64,000 nt of DNA from Hysterangium stoloniferum (taxonomy: Eukaryota > Basidiomycota > Agaricomycetes > Hysterangiales > Hysterangiaceae): NCBI GenBank assembly GCA_015178975.1, contig WHVD01000069.1, positions 124,001 to 188,000 of the forward strand, read 5' to 3'. The position numbers and the translations under genes are program-made. This document shows positions 1 through 11,001 of this stretch, piece after piece (the first letter of the stretch is position 1; every line of letters starts with the position of its first letter). Under the pieces are notes generated by a model that was given only the letters and a program-made list of their open reading frames with translations, had not been told where the DNA came from and did no database searches.

Positions 1-1578
1 GTCCTTATTATTATCATCAAAATTTAGGCTTACGCGTCGCTCACTCGGAGCCGACCGGTTGCTATATAAGGTAGTCGACCATAGTAGAAACACCTCAGTC
101 CGTTACCTTACCTACAACGTGACTGAGGTGAGTTAAGATCCTAAGCTACTCGCCTTACTGTAACTAATAGTTGTTTATTAGTTAAACTACTATTAGGTTC
201 TTGAGGTTCCTTTTTTTCAACAAGACAACGAAGTTGCTCGTCTCTCAACGCATCGCAATATTCAATACTACCCTTTGATCAGCATTTTAAATCTTTCGGT
301 ATCCAGTGTCATCCACCGAACCTACCGCGCGAGTTTGTTCGTTTGTCTTTTTTCATTTTACCCACAGTTTTGCACGATGATTTTCGGTACGTATACCGTT
401 CAAAAAGTCCTAGATTTTTTGTAGGGGGTAGGGATTTTTTTGCTGCAGCTTGATATGCTCAAACAATTTTACAACGTGGAACGTTTGACAGACCCCAAGT
501 AGTTTCACGGAAAGGTTTAAGGCGACAACTAGTAGGCGTTCGATATTAGTGTTGTGCCCTACTCCCTGACATCGATCAAATGATATCAATGACCCATTGC
601 AGCGATCAAGGACAGCCTTGAATCATTCCCTTGGGACGATCATGATGAGCGCCACTCGTGATGGCACAACGCGCGCCGCGAGTTACTCGGACGGAAAAAG
701 AAGAAAAGGACAGAATACGTTAAGAATAATGGTCGGAATTTTCATAAATGAGATATATAGGATGATATTTAGATTATATAGACTTTCTATGCCTTGTCAC
801 GGTCCTGTCTGAAGAGTAATGATCACGTTGAAGGGATTGATGTGTCATTGAGATAACAAAGCGTGGTAAACGTATAGTCATATCGGTGAAGAATCAATAA
901 ATGGCAGCCGCTAGAGGCCACTTTCCGACCTGAAGATTAGGAAATTATGGTCGATCCTCAATTGATCCAACTGTCTAGTATTAGGGATCTCGCGAAAGTA
1001 GTGTGTCTAGCGAGTCTAGCCGAGCTAGCTAGTTCTCCTAGATGGCTCTAGACAATATAGACGGCATACTTACTGATCTTCCCACTTTCCTGATGAGTCT
1101 GGTCCTCTTTGGTGTTGTGTTTCTTGTTCATCACGGCATGTGCGTCGATACGGGGTCACCACACGTGGTAGAAGGTACCGTATCAAATGATTGAGATCGT
1201 GGGATTCCTAGTTGTCGTCCTGTCTATCAATCAACTATTAATCAAACAAGATTTACGGTGCTCAGGGTGCTCCGAACTTTAGCGAAAGCAGCGTAGTGGC
1301 GCCTAGATGATCTGCCACCACTGAGAGTATATTCATTCATCGCTGTGTACAGTTGGGATTTTTTGCTACTGTGAGGCTGTGGCAATGAGAGGGTTGCTCT
1401 GTGGTTACTTCACTCCCTTCCAAAATGGAACAACCGGCTGTTCTGATTTAGCTTCAACTAGCAACTAGTTGTTGGACCAGCCTCAAGTGCGAAAGGTCGT
1501 ACCTGGGCACCTTCCCCGTACATCGCGTATACCGAGATTCACGCTTGAGCTCCAGCGCTCATATCATGAGTGATGGGA
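1..1578. other. Non-coding left flank, no gene seen
   Basis: Only short open frames without recognisable protein character are present on either strand. One perfect 10-bp inverted repeat (CACCTCAGTC at 91-100, GACTGAGGTG at 121-130, 20-nt loop) is the only structure noticed. A TATA-like TATATAAG lies at 63-70 but no gene follows it closely. Part of the stretch is likely the upstream region of the epoxide hydrolase gene. Confidence 0.5.
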
Positions 1579-1584
1579 TATAAG
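1579..1584 (+). promoter_or_regulatory. TATA-like box of the epoxide hydrolase gene
   Basis: TATAAG lies 63 nt before the ATG at 1647, with a C-rich stretch (TCATCCCCC) between them, the usual layout of a fungal core promoter. This is inferred from position and sequence only. Confidence 0.35.
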
Positions 1585-1646
1585 GGAAAGACCTTGTTAA
1601 ACGAAGTCCCAAGTCCCTCACTCATCCCCCAAACTAATATCACATT

Positions 1647-3255
1647 ATGGCACCCATTTTTCGTGCTTCATTGACTGTGGCTCTGCTGGCATGGGCTGCC
1701 TCGTGTTCCCCCAACCTTCACCAGACCGCGTTCTCTATTGCTAAGACTCCTACACCACCGCCATCTTTTCCAAAGTTTTCTGAGCCTTTCAAGCCTAAGG
1801 AGTTTGAATCCTATCAACATATTGCGCGGTGCAATGCCATCATCAGCTCTGCAGCTCCAGAATCGAATTCTAGCGTGACAGAACTACAGTTACGTGAGTT
1901 TTCTGTTTTACCATCCTTCATGCGGCTATTGTCGGAGGTTGTGGGTGACCTGAGGAAATCTGTCTCTCCGTGGCCCTTCCTTCTGTCGAAGTTCTTATTA
2001 TTGAATTGATTTCCGAAACTAGTTGTATATATGCTAACCCTCGCTCTCTATTCCATGCAGAATATACCCATATCGTTAATCCCAACGCCTCTCGAACACT
2101 CCTTTTTGTCCATGGCTGGCCGGGCCTCTGGAGTACTTGGTCAAATCAAATTTTGCACTTTAGCGTGCGTAGTATGCTTCTCCATGAATAACAGGTGGAT
2201 TAACCACCATCCGTAGTCCTCCTACTCCCTCGTAATTCCAAATCTTCGAGGCTTTGGAGCATCAACGCACCCAGGTGATGTGCAAGCCTCCGGAGCGATC
2301 CATGACATGACCGCAGATCTGGCATGTATATTGCGCGATGCACAAGTTGGAACTGTGACGTGCATCGGGCATGATTGGGGAGCGCAGATTTGTTGGGAGA
2401 TGGCCAGAGCGAGGCCTGATATTGTAGAAGCCGTCGCCGGAGCTGTTGTTCCGGTACGCCACCCCCCCTATCCCATTGCTGATATTTCTGAATTTCTTGT
2501 TAGTATCTACCGTCAGCAGGACCATTCACACCAACCGAGGCACTGGTCGCGCTTCTCCCCCATCTATCGTATCAAGTTTACTTCGCAAAGGAAACACATG
2601 CAGCGATTAACGAGTTGAATGCTTCAATAAGAAGGTCACTCCGCTCCGTCATGCGAAGCATCGCGTCCCCCCCTCCCAGTGATTTCCTACTGAGCTTAGA
2701 CACCTTTCTTTCGTCATGGAGGCATACGAGTTATATCCCAGCTGTTCCGTTTATGACAGCAGAGGAAGAGGATTACCTTGTGGAGCAGTTTGACAAGCAG
2801 GGATTCGACTACAGTATGTATTTATTTAACTCTAAGCCTAGGATGCACTGAAGCTAAACCTATATTTCAGCCTTGCAGTTCTACACCAATCCGAACCGGC
2901 TGTCTTACTACAATTATGTGCAATCACAGGGGAACTTCACTATCCCCCAGCCCGCGTTGCACATTGCCCCCACCGGAGTAAGTCCACTGCCCAGCTGTTC
3001 TTGTGTCATCTCCTCATGGTGCTATAGGATCCAGTAGCTGATTGGGTAAAAGCCGCAAAACTCCTTCACGCCTCTGCATTTATCCCCCGTCTAACGACAG
3101 CGACCATTTATGCGGCCCATTGGCCGCAGCTTGAGAGACCAGACGAGTTTAATGCCATTCTGGATGGATGGCTAGATGATATATTCACTCCCAAATCGAC
3201 CGTTGCTGCGCCAGGAACACAGACAGGGACAGCGAGGACGAGTGGGGAATTGTGA
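1647..3255 (+). CDS. Epoxide hydrolase-like alpha/beta hydrolase, six exons
   Basis: Predicted exons are 1647-1893, 2061-2164, 2217-2453, 2504-2813, 2871-2977 and 3028-3255, all with GT-AG introns. They total 1233 nt, an intact 410-residue frame. Seen in the translation: an oxyanion-type HGWPG motif (about residues 100-104); NLRGFG (126-131), typical of epoxide hydrolases; the nucleophile elbow GHDWGA with Asp170; a cap region rich in aromatic residues; an acid candidate in DPV (Asp336); and the catalytic-histidine candidate His366 in AAHWPQ. By family knowledge such enzymes open epoxides with water through an aspartyl ester intermediate. The first ~20 residues are hydrophobic (MAPIFRASLTVALLAW), suggesting a signal peptide and secretion. 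Intron 1 (167 nt) is much longer than the others, so that boundary is the least certain. Haloalkane dehalogenase-type activity is an alternative within the superfamily. The substrate is unknown. Confidence 0.88.
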
Positions 3256-4479
3256 CGATGATGAAAAAATGAGCGGGAGGGGCTGCGCTGTAGCGTTGAT
3301 CATTATATTTTATTTTATTAGTATTATTATTCCAATGGCAGATATTTGTATTGGGATAAGGAATCATGTTTTACGTTGATGTTAGAATAATATAATACTA
3401 TTTGAAGCCTCATGGTCAGTTTAAAGGTAAAATAAAGGCACGTCAAAGTTTATGGCTGAGAACGTCTTATTTCTTCTTCAATTTTTTTTTAAAAACCAGG
3501 GAGTACATGGCTGCAGTCCGCCGAATACTAAGGTGACTTCTGTTATATAACCGGGTCGCTTCAAAGTAACTATTTTCTCGCTTTCGTGACAGTTGACATC
3601 AAAACTATACCTCCCAGCCTTAATGGCTACCAGTCCTACAGGACATCGAGCAACTGTTAAAGCTACTTGCGCAGGAACTTAAGTATGCCTGTAGATAGAC
3701 GAATAAGGGACTATTACTATAATAGAGAAAAGAAACCTTGCATACCTCTTAGTGAGTTAACAACTCCACTAAGAGGTTACGTCCTCAACTCGTAACTACT
3801 TATATAGTTCGGGCACTCAACTCCGAACTATACAGGTGCAACCAACATTTGGTGTGTTCCTGATTAAATAATACTTATATCTCCAACAGCAACGCCATCG
3901 ATCCTCAATCCTCAACACTCAAACCTACCTCCGGGCCCGTGGCTGGCATTGCCAATAGAATACATGTGCGAGACGAGTTGTTCTGAATGCATTCGGGTGA
4001 GACGTTCGCCATACCTTCCACCTCGAGTCCCGTTGGGCTCCGCAACTCTCAGAAGTATGGACTGGTTCATTACGTTGCCAAACGATTTCTCCACCTCATA
4101 TTCATTTTGATGCAATCCTGCACCTCCCGTATAAATATATAATACTACCCAAGGACAGCACCAGTATTATAATAGTGCAGGAACTTAGTTCTAGTGCAAG
4201 CTTTTAATGATAAGAAAAGCTGACAGAGCGAAATATCCTAAGTAACTACTTGAATATATTCGAATTCCCAGCTACATTTGGTGTTTTAGAACAACCTACT
4301 CATGAAACTTGAATGATGTAGAACCGCCGCGTTCAGATCAAGCAAGATGCCATGATACGCAAACTTCATCGTCTTCCGTCCAAATTGTTGCACAAGTGAT
4401 AATTATCCACTTCTCAGGCCAGTAATATTTCCTATCTAGGTACGGTATAATATTTCAAATCAGCACTCCCAGTGCCGCT
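3256..4479. other. Intergenic region, no gene seen
   Basis: This stretch between the epoxide hydrolase gene and the small candidate gene is AT-rich and has no open frame with recognisable content. It holds a run of three hairpins (listed separately). A short sequence at about 3515-3575 (CCGAATACTAAG, then GCTTC and AGTAACT) has a diverged relative at about 5903-5960, probably a worn dispersed repeat. Confidence 0.45.
3745..3832. repeat. Three consecutive short hairpins
   Basis: Three inverted repeats follow one another: CCTCTTAGTG with CACTAAGAGG (3745-3776, stem extendable by four pairs past one bulged base); GTTACG with CGTAAC (3776-3796); and TATAGTTCGG with CCGAACTATA (3803-3832, 10-nt loop). 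No open frame crosses them. They could be structured RNA, an LTR leader scrap or a worn palindromic element; nothing here decides. Confidence 0.45.
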
Positions 4480-4831
4480 ATGGGTAAGGTCGACGCTCAC
4501 CTTGGCAGTATTAATTCTCAAATACAACAGCCATACCACCCTGCAATCAAGGCCGCAATGAAATTTGCGCGCAAACAAGATCAATCGAGATTATTCAATG
4601 ACAGGCATTTCTGCAGCGTGCCGAATTTGCAACGGGTAAGTACTAAGTTTTGTGTATCCGTTTTGTGTTTGAGCACTGACATTTTAATTCGACCGTCATC
4701 CATAACTCAAGCTCAAATCATGATATTTCCGACAGAAGGAGTGTAGAGTGGAATGGAGATTGGATCGAGAATGCAGAGCTTGTGTGCAAAGTATATGTGC
4801 ACGCGGCAAAGAGGATCTTGTTGTCTCCTGA
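4480..4831 (+). CDS. Possible small spliced gene, 83 aa, unknown
   Basis: A frame opens at ATG 4480. A GTAAGT donor at 4636 and a CAG acceptor ending at 4735 join exon 4480-4635 to exon 4736-4831 in phase, giving 83 residues and a TGA stop. The second exon is rich in Cys and basic residues (KECRVEWRLDREC, then RACVQSIC). No family is recognised. It lies just before a hAT transposase relic, so it could be a scrap of transposon or host sequence instead of a living gene. The splice sites fit well, but 100 nt is long for an intron in this window. Confidence 0.28.
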
Positions 4832-4923
4832 CATGACTATCTATTCTACTGGTATCGGTAATAATAATTACGATTTTATGGGTTGTTATTGATGACCTCA
4901 CAACCTCATACCTGTCACCAAAC

Positions 4924-5240
4924 AGAGTCCAGTGGGCTCAGAGAATACTTGCGGAAGCCAGTCGGGAGTGTCAATGAGCCTCTTGCATAAACGGTGGGTC
5001 GCAAAGCGTTATAACACATCTACCCAGAACTTGACCGCATGGTGCTGGATTATCTCAGCGTTCCAGGTTTGTTTCTTTGATATGTAACTTTATGATATCT
5101 CCCTCTACCACTGTCAAGCGTGTCTTCTCGCAGGGTCACCACGACTTCCTTTCATTCACTCTCAATGGGCCCGTGATCTGTGCTCAAATAACCTGATAAC
5201 TCTGACCTTCTTTGGTGATGTCCTGGGTAGTGTGAAGGCT
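4924..5240 (+). mobile_element. hAT transposase relic (C-terminal dimerisation region)
   Basis: Translated pieces match the C-terminal dimerisation region of basidiomycete hAT transposases in order: LREYLRKPVGSVNEPLA (from 4939), then YPELDRMVLDYLSVP (about 5022-5066), then VKRVFSQGHHDFLSFTLNG (about 5117-5173). Family members read similarly, for example YPRLSRMALDYLSIP and VERVFSQGRHLLSF. Two in-frame stop codons lie between the first two pieces, and about 50 nt separate the second and third, which may be an intron or an insertion. No terminal inverted repeats or target duplications were found, so only a 3' scrap survives. Confidence 0.6.
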
Positions 5241-6435
5241 GAATCGGGGCGGGGGTTAATAAGAAGGCTGGGCTCTTTTTCGGTGGATACCCTGAATCCC
5301 CGTAACGCGAGCCCTGTGTCTGTGAGGCACTCGAATCCGAGAAGCGCTGCCTGGGTTTGTTCCAATATGTCAACGCTGGCCGTCTTCAAAATGCTCCGCC
5401 TCACGAAGGGCAGGCTCTGGCTACACAGCGCAAGTGACCGCGGAGACTGAGTCAAACTAAGGAGATAAAAACTGTTTCACATCGTGTATGCATCGGCCTA
5501 GATAGGGTCAGGCTTCAATAGACCCAAATGGAAAAAAGGCACAGAAGGGGCGTTGACACGGCGTTGAACTTGCAAGGGGCCAAGTTGTAGGCTAGAATAT
5601 CATAAATTTTCTGATTCAACGGCTTGAATGACTCGAAAGGATCGTGGGTTACAACAGGGATAACACGTGAGTGGTAGTGGTATTCAAGGGAAACTCATGG
5701 AGTCGACGATGGCGTATGGTGGTGTCTAGCGTACCGGTTACTGTAACGTTCTCAAGTTTACAATGTCTGATATAATTTTATGACCCATTGGCTAACGTCA
5801 CTTTCGGAATTGATCCACGCAATTATTATTCCTCGGACCAAGGGAGTGCAGCCTATGACAACCGAGGGGTACTAGCCTATGTGATTTTACTAGTGCCGGC
5901 TTGCCGAATACTAAGATCTGACTGCGCCATACCTACAACCACGCCGCTTCGAAGGTGACTGTTAATATGAATCATTATAATACATACTAAGATGAGCAGA
6001 AAAAGTAACGATTGTGACCAATAGCGACATCGCACAGGCACATATGAGCTTCGACAGATTAAAAGCCGACGAAGATGGTACTCAACAGCCTAAAAAGATG
6101 CACCTGAGAAATGCCTGTCACTCAACGCCTTTCACTACCTCGATCAGATGCTTTACCTGCAGGCAAGCGAAAGTCGTGGTTTTTAAGCGTCCAGTGAATG
6201 TGTGACACGTGGTGACAATGTTTCTGAGGGAATGCATATTCTACTAGTAATACATCCAGTTGTATGCCGTGCCCTTGTCGCATTCATAGAATTCATTCGT
6301 GACAGAATGTCACAAACAAGAATGTGAGATCTAAATTTAAATGAAACCATTTATGGGGAGCTGACTAATGGAATTGAGAATTGAGACGATAACCAGCTGA
6401 TTCCAATTGAAAGAATAGATAATTCATTCGGAATG
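5241..6435. other. Intergenic region, no gene seen
   Basis: Open frames exist on both strands at 5160-5455, but neither shows a known family and they overlap each other antisense. The remainder is AT-rich. The second copy of the short GAATACTAAG-type repeat lies at about 5903-5960. Sequence from about 6400 is probably the promoter of the KRE9-like gene. Confidence 0.4.
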
Positions 6436-6668
6436 TATAAACCCCACCCACTCTTGAACCGACAGAGCTTTTTTCATTCACATGTGTAACCGGACCAGGC
6501 CAGAACCAGGAGGCGGATCATCAGGCTGCAATTTGAACTCCGGTGGGTTCCGTGATTCTATTCGAAGCCAACAACTTTCTAAGCGTCAAAGTATTTATTT
6601 GCACCAGAATGGCATTTCTCTCTTTCCTCTTGACCACCACCAACCATCCCCCCCCCTTATCCCCCCCC
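6436..6668 (+). promoter_or_regulatory. TATA box and pyrimidine tract of the KRE9-like gene
   Basis: TATAAACCCCACCC starts at 6436, and a strongly C/T-rich tract (CCCCCCCCTTATCCCCCCCCTC) fills about 6647-6670, ending roughly 35 nt before the ATG at 6704. Pyrimidine tracts ahead of the start are common in well-expressed fungal genes. This is inference from sequence and position. Confidence 0.4.
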
Positions 6669-6703
6669 TCTGATTACCTATTCTTGACTTCTCCTCAAAA
6701 AGC

Positions 6704-7570
6704 ATGTTCTCAGCTGCAAAACTATCGTAAGTGGCGTGGTGTCTCTGGTCTACTGATTTTCACGCACAGACCTTTTTTTTTTGCAGCGCCGTCGTTCTTG
6801 CGCTGGTTTCGCTTGCACACGCGACTATCGTGATCACCTCATCGGACTTGAAGGGAGCCGGGACCAACACGATCACATGGACATCCAGCGACCCCCAAAC
6901 AGACCCACCGTCCTTCAGCATCGAGCTCACCAATCCCTCGTTTAATCACCAGTTTGCGATTGGGAACAATATCCCGACGTCCGCTGGCACTTACACTTTC
7001 GAAATGCCGCAGGTCGCAACTGGGCAAGTAGAATAATGCAGCATTTTTTACATCTCCAGATATTAATGGCAATTCAGGCCGGACTACTCGGTTCAGTTTG
7101 TGGATATTTCAAACGTCAACAGTGTGCTTGCCCAATCGCCTTCCTTTTCCATCGATCCTGGTACGACCATTCGAATTTCCAAGCTAGTTCTTGAAAATAT
7201 TCATCACTCTACCACTCCCTGCTACAGTGACTAGTTCAAGCGTCGCCGCCACATCTGGTACCCCTACGGGATCCGTGCCCGGCACTGCTACTCAATCTTC
7301 TGGTGCCGCCATCCCCACTGGTGCTCCTAGGTACGCATATACTCATTTACATTTCGCTTCCTAAATATATTGACCAATTCCAGAAGTACACTCACTGCCT
7401 CCGGCACAGGCAGCAGTGGTACTGGCATTGTTGGCTCGGCTACAATCGCCCCCTCTCGTACTTCAGTCGCACCTTCCGGTGCATCGACATCGACAACGCA
7501 AAATGGCGTTGCAACGGTCCGCGTCCCCGTGGCTCTCCTTGCTGTCGGTCTCGTCGCCGGATTGATGTAA
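6704..7570 (+). CDS. GPI-anchored Ser/Thr-rich KRE9/KNH1-like cell-wall protein
   Basis: Exons 6704-6726, 6787-7023, 7078-7160, 7228-7330 and 7384-7570 give 633 nt, 210 residues. The start MFSAAKLSAVVLALVSLAHA is a clear signal peptide. The N-terminal domain has the KRE9/KNH1 pattern: ITSSDLKGAGTNTITW, then FSIELTNPS, then YTFEMPQV and YSVQFVDISNVNSVLAQS. A Ser/Thr/Gly-rich stalk follows (about residues 125-190), suited to O-mannosylation. The C-terminus is hydrophobic (VPVALLAVGLVAGLM) after a small-residue stretch, as expected for a GPI-anchor signal. The product should sit at the plasma membrane or wall. The family is linked to beta-1,6-glucan assembly in yeast, but the role in mushrooms is not settled. 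The second intron is best read with a GC donor (GCAAGT at 7024); the nearby GT donor would put exon 3 out of frame. Confidence 0.9.
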
Positions 7571-9684
7571 AGTATCATGTCTCTTCTTGTGTCCTTCAGC
7601 TCCGGTATTCCATATTCTGTCGCTTGTCTGGACTTGATGGTTTAATCGTACATTGTTCTTTACTCCGCTTTACTCCCGCATTTCCACCATGATTGAACGA
7701 TCAACATATGAACTTTACGTCTTTTACACCCATCACATCACATCATTCCCTCTTCACGCCGCGTAATGTATCTTCACCTTTAGTCCACGGTGTCATGTTG
7801 TAATGAAGATGTGATGCGTTGCGGAGCCGCCGGCGTGTGGTTGTGTTAATTCAACTTGTGATGCGCAATATATCCGTATTGTCTGTAACGTCCATAGTGG
7901 TAGCCACGAGGCAGATGGCAGGAGTGGGTCAAGTAATTATAATTAATGAGGCATGATGAATTTCGATTTGAATTCTGGGTAAACAGACGGCCAAGTCCCG
8001 AGTAGGGAGGGTACGTGGATTTCTTCTACGGCTTCACTCGTTATTTCCTGGGATTTGGCCAGTTCTCCGAAGTCGATAAAAATTGAGGTGACATATTTGA
8101 GATTTATGTAACAAGGGACGGTAGCACTTGGTACCCAACTCTAAGTACTATGGAAAACCACGCATTAAAGGCGCCTTGTCTTATTAAAATATACCAGAAC
8201 ATTCTCAATTCAGTGATTCCCGAATCCATAATGGTCTGTTTTAAAATCCTTCAGGTCACAGATACACATAACATCGGTCTGTGGCGTACATATACAACCG
8301 AGATGAGCGGGTGGTCTTAGGGTAATTGTCCGCCACCCTGGCGTTATCCTGGACGTACCTCGTACATTGGTTGATATCCAGTAATGGCCTAATTCTAGGG
8401 ATCCTTTGAGTTTCTTCGGTACCACATATTAATTAGTAAATAAAGTTCGGCGAGATGATGACAGTCGTAGGTCATTCTCGCTCTCGTCCTTGCCCAAAAT
8501 TGTGTATTTAAATCGAATAAAACCCTTCATCAGTTCAGGCGGCAGTACCTACGACTATCATAATCCATCACGATGGACAGAGGACAAGCGGTCATTTAGA
8601 ACCCTACCTCACCTCACCAAACGAATTTGAACCTTGCATATCTAACAGATAGAATTTAGAATCATTGCTGGAGGTGTAAACGGTGGAATAAACATTGATT
8701 GACAAGGTCCAAATATTTGCCATTGAAATTGTTGTTTGTGTCCCTAACACCCCAGAGATATTTAAAGTCCAGAGCTCAGGGTCTTCTTGTTCCTTCAAAC
8801 GAAAGTCTTTGTTGAGAACATAAGAGAGACATTGAGGAGGTTTGAAGGACCATGAAGATCCTGAGCTCTGCACTTGCAAAGATCTCCGGAATAGGGAACA
8901 CGAACAATGATTTTGATAACAAATATCTGGAGCTTGTCAATCAAAGCCTAGTAGGCCTCGGTTGTTTCTTCATGGAGACGAGAAGGGAGTGCAATGACTT
9001 CAACTATTAATACACAATGGAACAACGCACCTACGCCTTCCAGCAGTGATTCTCGAGCATGCACTCAGGGCAACTATGTCCATGACTCGGAAATTGCAAA
9101 AGCTCGTGCGTCTTGAAGCCTGCCATCGATGACTGCGCCTGTCCGCCTTACATTGGCGTGTCTTTACAGTCTTGTGATCCGAGATTGTATACATCGAAGG
9201 GAAGATGGAAGAAGGATTTAGCCACTGCACCCAGCCCGTTGGCCTCAATGGTTTCCTTCGATAGACCATCACATCACAGTCGGGATCACTTTGCGGAACA
9301 ATGGTTCCGTGATCCCTTGGCCCTCGATTGTCCCTGATCAAGCCATCTATATAACAACAGCATCAATTGCAGCGTGGACGGCTGTTCCCCTACCATTACC
9401 TCGAGCAACAAAGGGACATATACAGCCGGGCGCACCATCGAAAGACAGGGCAGTCTAATGGTGAAGAGTGCCATTTACTGACTCCTTTCACACAGGAACT
9501 TTATTGTCCATAACACGCGTTAGCCTTCCGTATACATAGAAGAATGCACTACATATATACCAATTGAATTGAAATAAAGTACAACGGACCTTCTGGCGTA
9601 CACAAAGGGATCCACCTGCACAAAGCAACACGTAGCACCTTATAAGCGCAAGCCATGTCTGGCATCTGTTGAACAGTTGACACC
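7571..9684. other. Intergenic region of 2.1 kb
   Basis: No gene is recognised. A minus-strand open frame at 8604-8879 (91 codons) has ordinary amino-acid composition but no known motif, no convincing partner exon and no promoter, so it is not called. The minus frame at 9000-9341 is likewise featureless. The rest holds the terminator of the KRE9-like gene and the promoter of the gene at 9685. Confidence 0.4.
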
Positions 9685-10581
9685 ATGCACTCCAGCTCAA
9701 AAGAGGACGGCCAGGAGGTGCCCCGCATTTTCATCGATTTCTTAACTCGCACCGTAATTCCTATCGAGCCCATTGAACGGCTGCCCGACGTTAGCTTGGC
9801 CAATAATGCCATTGTTCCTTACAGGTTACGCTCCGAGTCTGCGTATCGACAGCTGAATATTAGTCCGTGGCTGACAGATCAGATCACCTATGATACAATT
9901 GTGAATTCGAAGTATTCCGAAGAACTCTTTGCACGTCGCAAAGATGTACCGCCGTCCACCTGGCAGCCTTGGTCACCAACATTATCGACGCTCCGCAACG
10001 TGCATGATGTCGAAGAACTTCTTACGGACACGGTTATACGACCCATGAACATTGTTCTATCGTCTACTACGGAAAACAAGATTAATCTGAGGCTTAATAG
10101 ACATGCTCCCCGGACCCCTGATGACTATATGGACGCAGACCTTAGCTCTGCAGTTCTTACCGATCCAGAATGGGACAGTGTAAGAAGGCAAACTCGGATG
10201 GTGGGAATTATCGAATGTTCTTGGAATTGGCAATCTTCAGAGAGACTAGAGGATAGATCCAATAGCCCCGCGTCTCCCGAGTACCGAAAGGCCTGCGAGC
10301 GGATTAATGTCCATATGGTTCAGGCCAATACTCGTTACGGATTCATAATTACAGATGTCGAGATTGTGCCGGTTAGGAGGAAAGAAGGGAGGCCATCCGA
10401 CTTAGAGGTGCCACCGAAGGGTATCAAATGGCATACTGGTGACGCCGCTCCCCCAGCAAAAGGCGAGCTGACGGGTTTTTTACTGCTTTGGTATCTCAAC
10501 AAACTTGCCGCGGACGAAGACGAGCGTGTTTGGAAAGCAGTGACTGGCAGTGGAGATAAAACTGGGGGTGGTTCCAAGTAG
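9685..10581 (+). CDS. Uncharacterised fungal protein, possibly PD-(D/E)XK nuclease-like fold
   Basis: A single exon of 298 codons starts at the first ATG (MHSSSKEDGQEVPRIFIDF) and ends with a Gly/Lys-rich tail. It has no signal peptide or membrane segment. The layout, with a central beta-strand GIIECSWNW (about residues 174-182) and then NTRYGFIITDVEIVPVRR (about 214-231) and GFLLLWYLNKLAA (262-274), resembles a large family of basidiomycete orphan proteins that have been assigned a restriction-nuclease-like fold. In relatives I recall the first strand reading EAKW; here it reads ECSW, so the catalytic Lys would be missing. That comparison is from memory and the functional call is weak, but the reading frame itself is convincing. 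It is followed by a 420-bp gap and then ATP23 on the same strand. Confidence 0.75.
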   Translation: MHSSSKEDGQEVPRIFIDFLTRTVIPIEPIERLPDVSLANNAIVPYRLRSESAYRQLNISPWLTDQITYDTIVNSKYSEELFARRKDVPPSTWQPWSPTLSTLRNVHDVEELLTDTVIRPMNIVLSSTTENKINLRLNRHAPRTPDDYMDADLSSAVLTDPEWDSVRRQTRMVGIIECSWNWQSSERLEDRSNSPASPEYRKACERINVHMVQANTRYGFIITDVEIVPVRRKEGRPSDLEVPPKGIKWHTGDAAPPAKGELTGFLLLWYLNKLAADEDERVWKAVTGSGDKTGGGSK

Positions 10582-11001
10582 TTTACAGGGAATCGCTTGG
10601 GTTGGATTCGAGATACGCATTAATAAGTGTTTTCTGGCTCAGGAGCGATAGCTTGACTATGAATTCATCTAACTTTCTTTCAGTAATTCAGCCAAATTAA
10701 TTGTTGATGTGTTTAATTGACTGTAAAATACGAGTTGCTTGTTATATAAAGACATGGCCGTGCGGTTACAGAATTTGGACCACCAAATGAATTTCTAGAG
10801 ACTGGACGATATGGATTGGAGCAAGTAAAAGGATATTTTCTGAAATAATAAGAGCCAAAGATGAATAAATGAATGAGCGATAAAGGTCCGACGTGCCAGG
10901 CCAGCACTGAGATCAGTGTATTGTGAAAGAATTGAATGTCCAAACAGGATGGACGACCGTGACGCGTTGTACAAAGGTTCACGTGACTTGAAATTTCCCT
11001 C
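10582..11001. other. Intergenic gap before ATP23
   Basis: This 420-nt AT-rich stretch holds no gene on either strand. It must contain the terminator of the gene ending at 10581 and the promoter of ATP23, but no clear TATA box or other site was identified. Confidence 0.4.

Noticed and set aside
5160-5455. Overlapping open frames on both strands as genes
   Set aside because: Two frames on opposite strands share the same DNA, neither resembles a known family, and they adjoin a hAT relic.
8604-8879. Minus-strand 91-codon open frame as a gene
   Set aside because: No recognisable motif, no promoter, and no in-phase partner exon found upstream or downstream.
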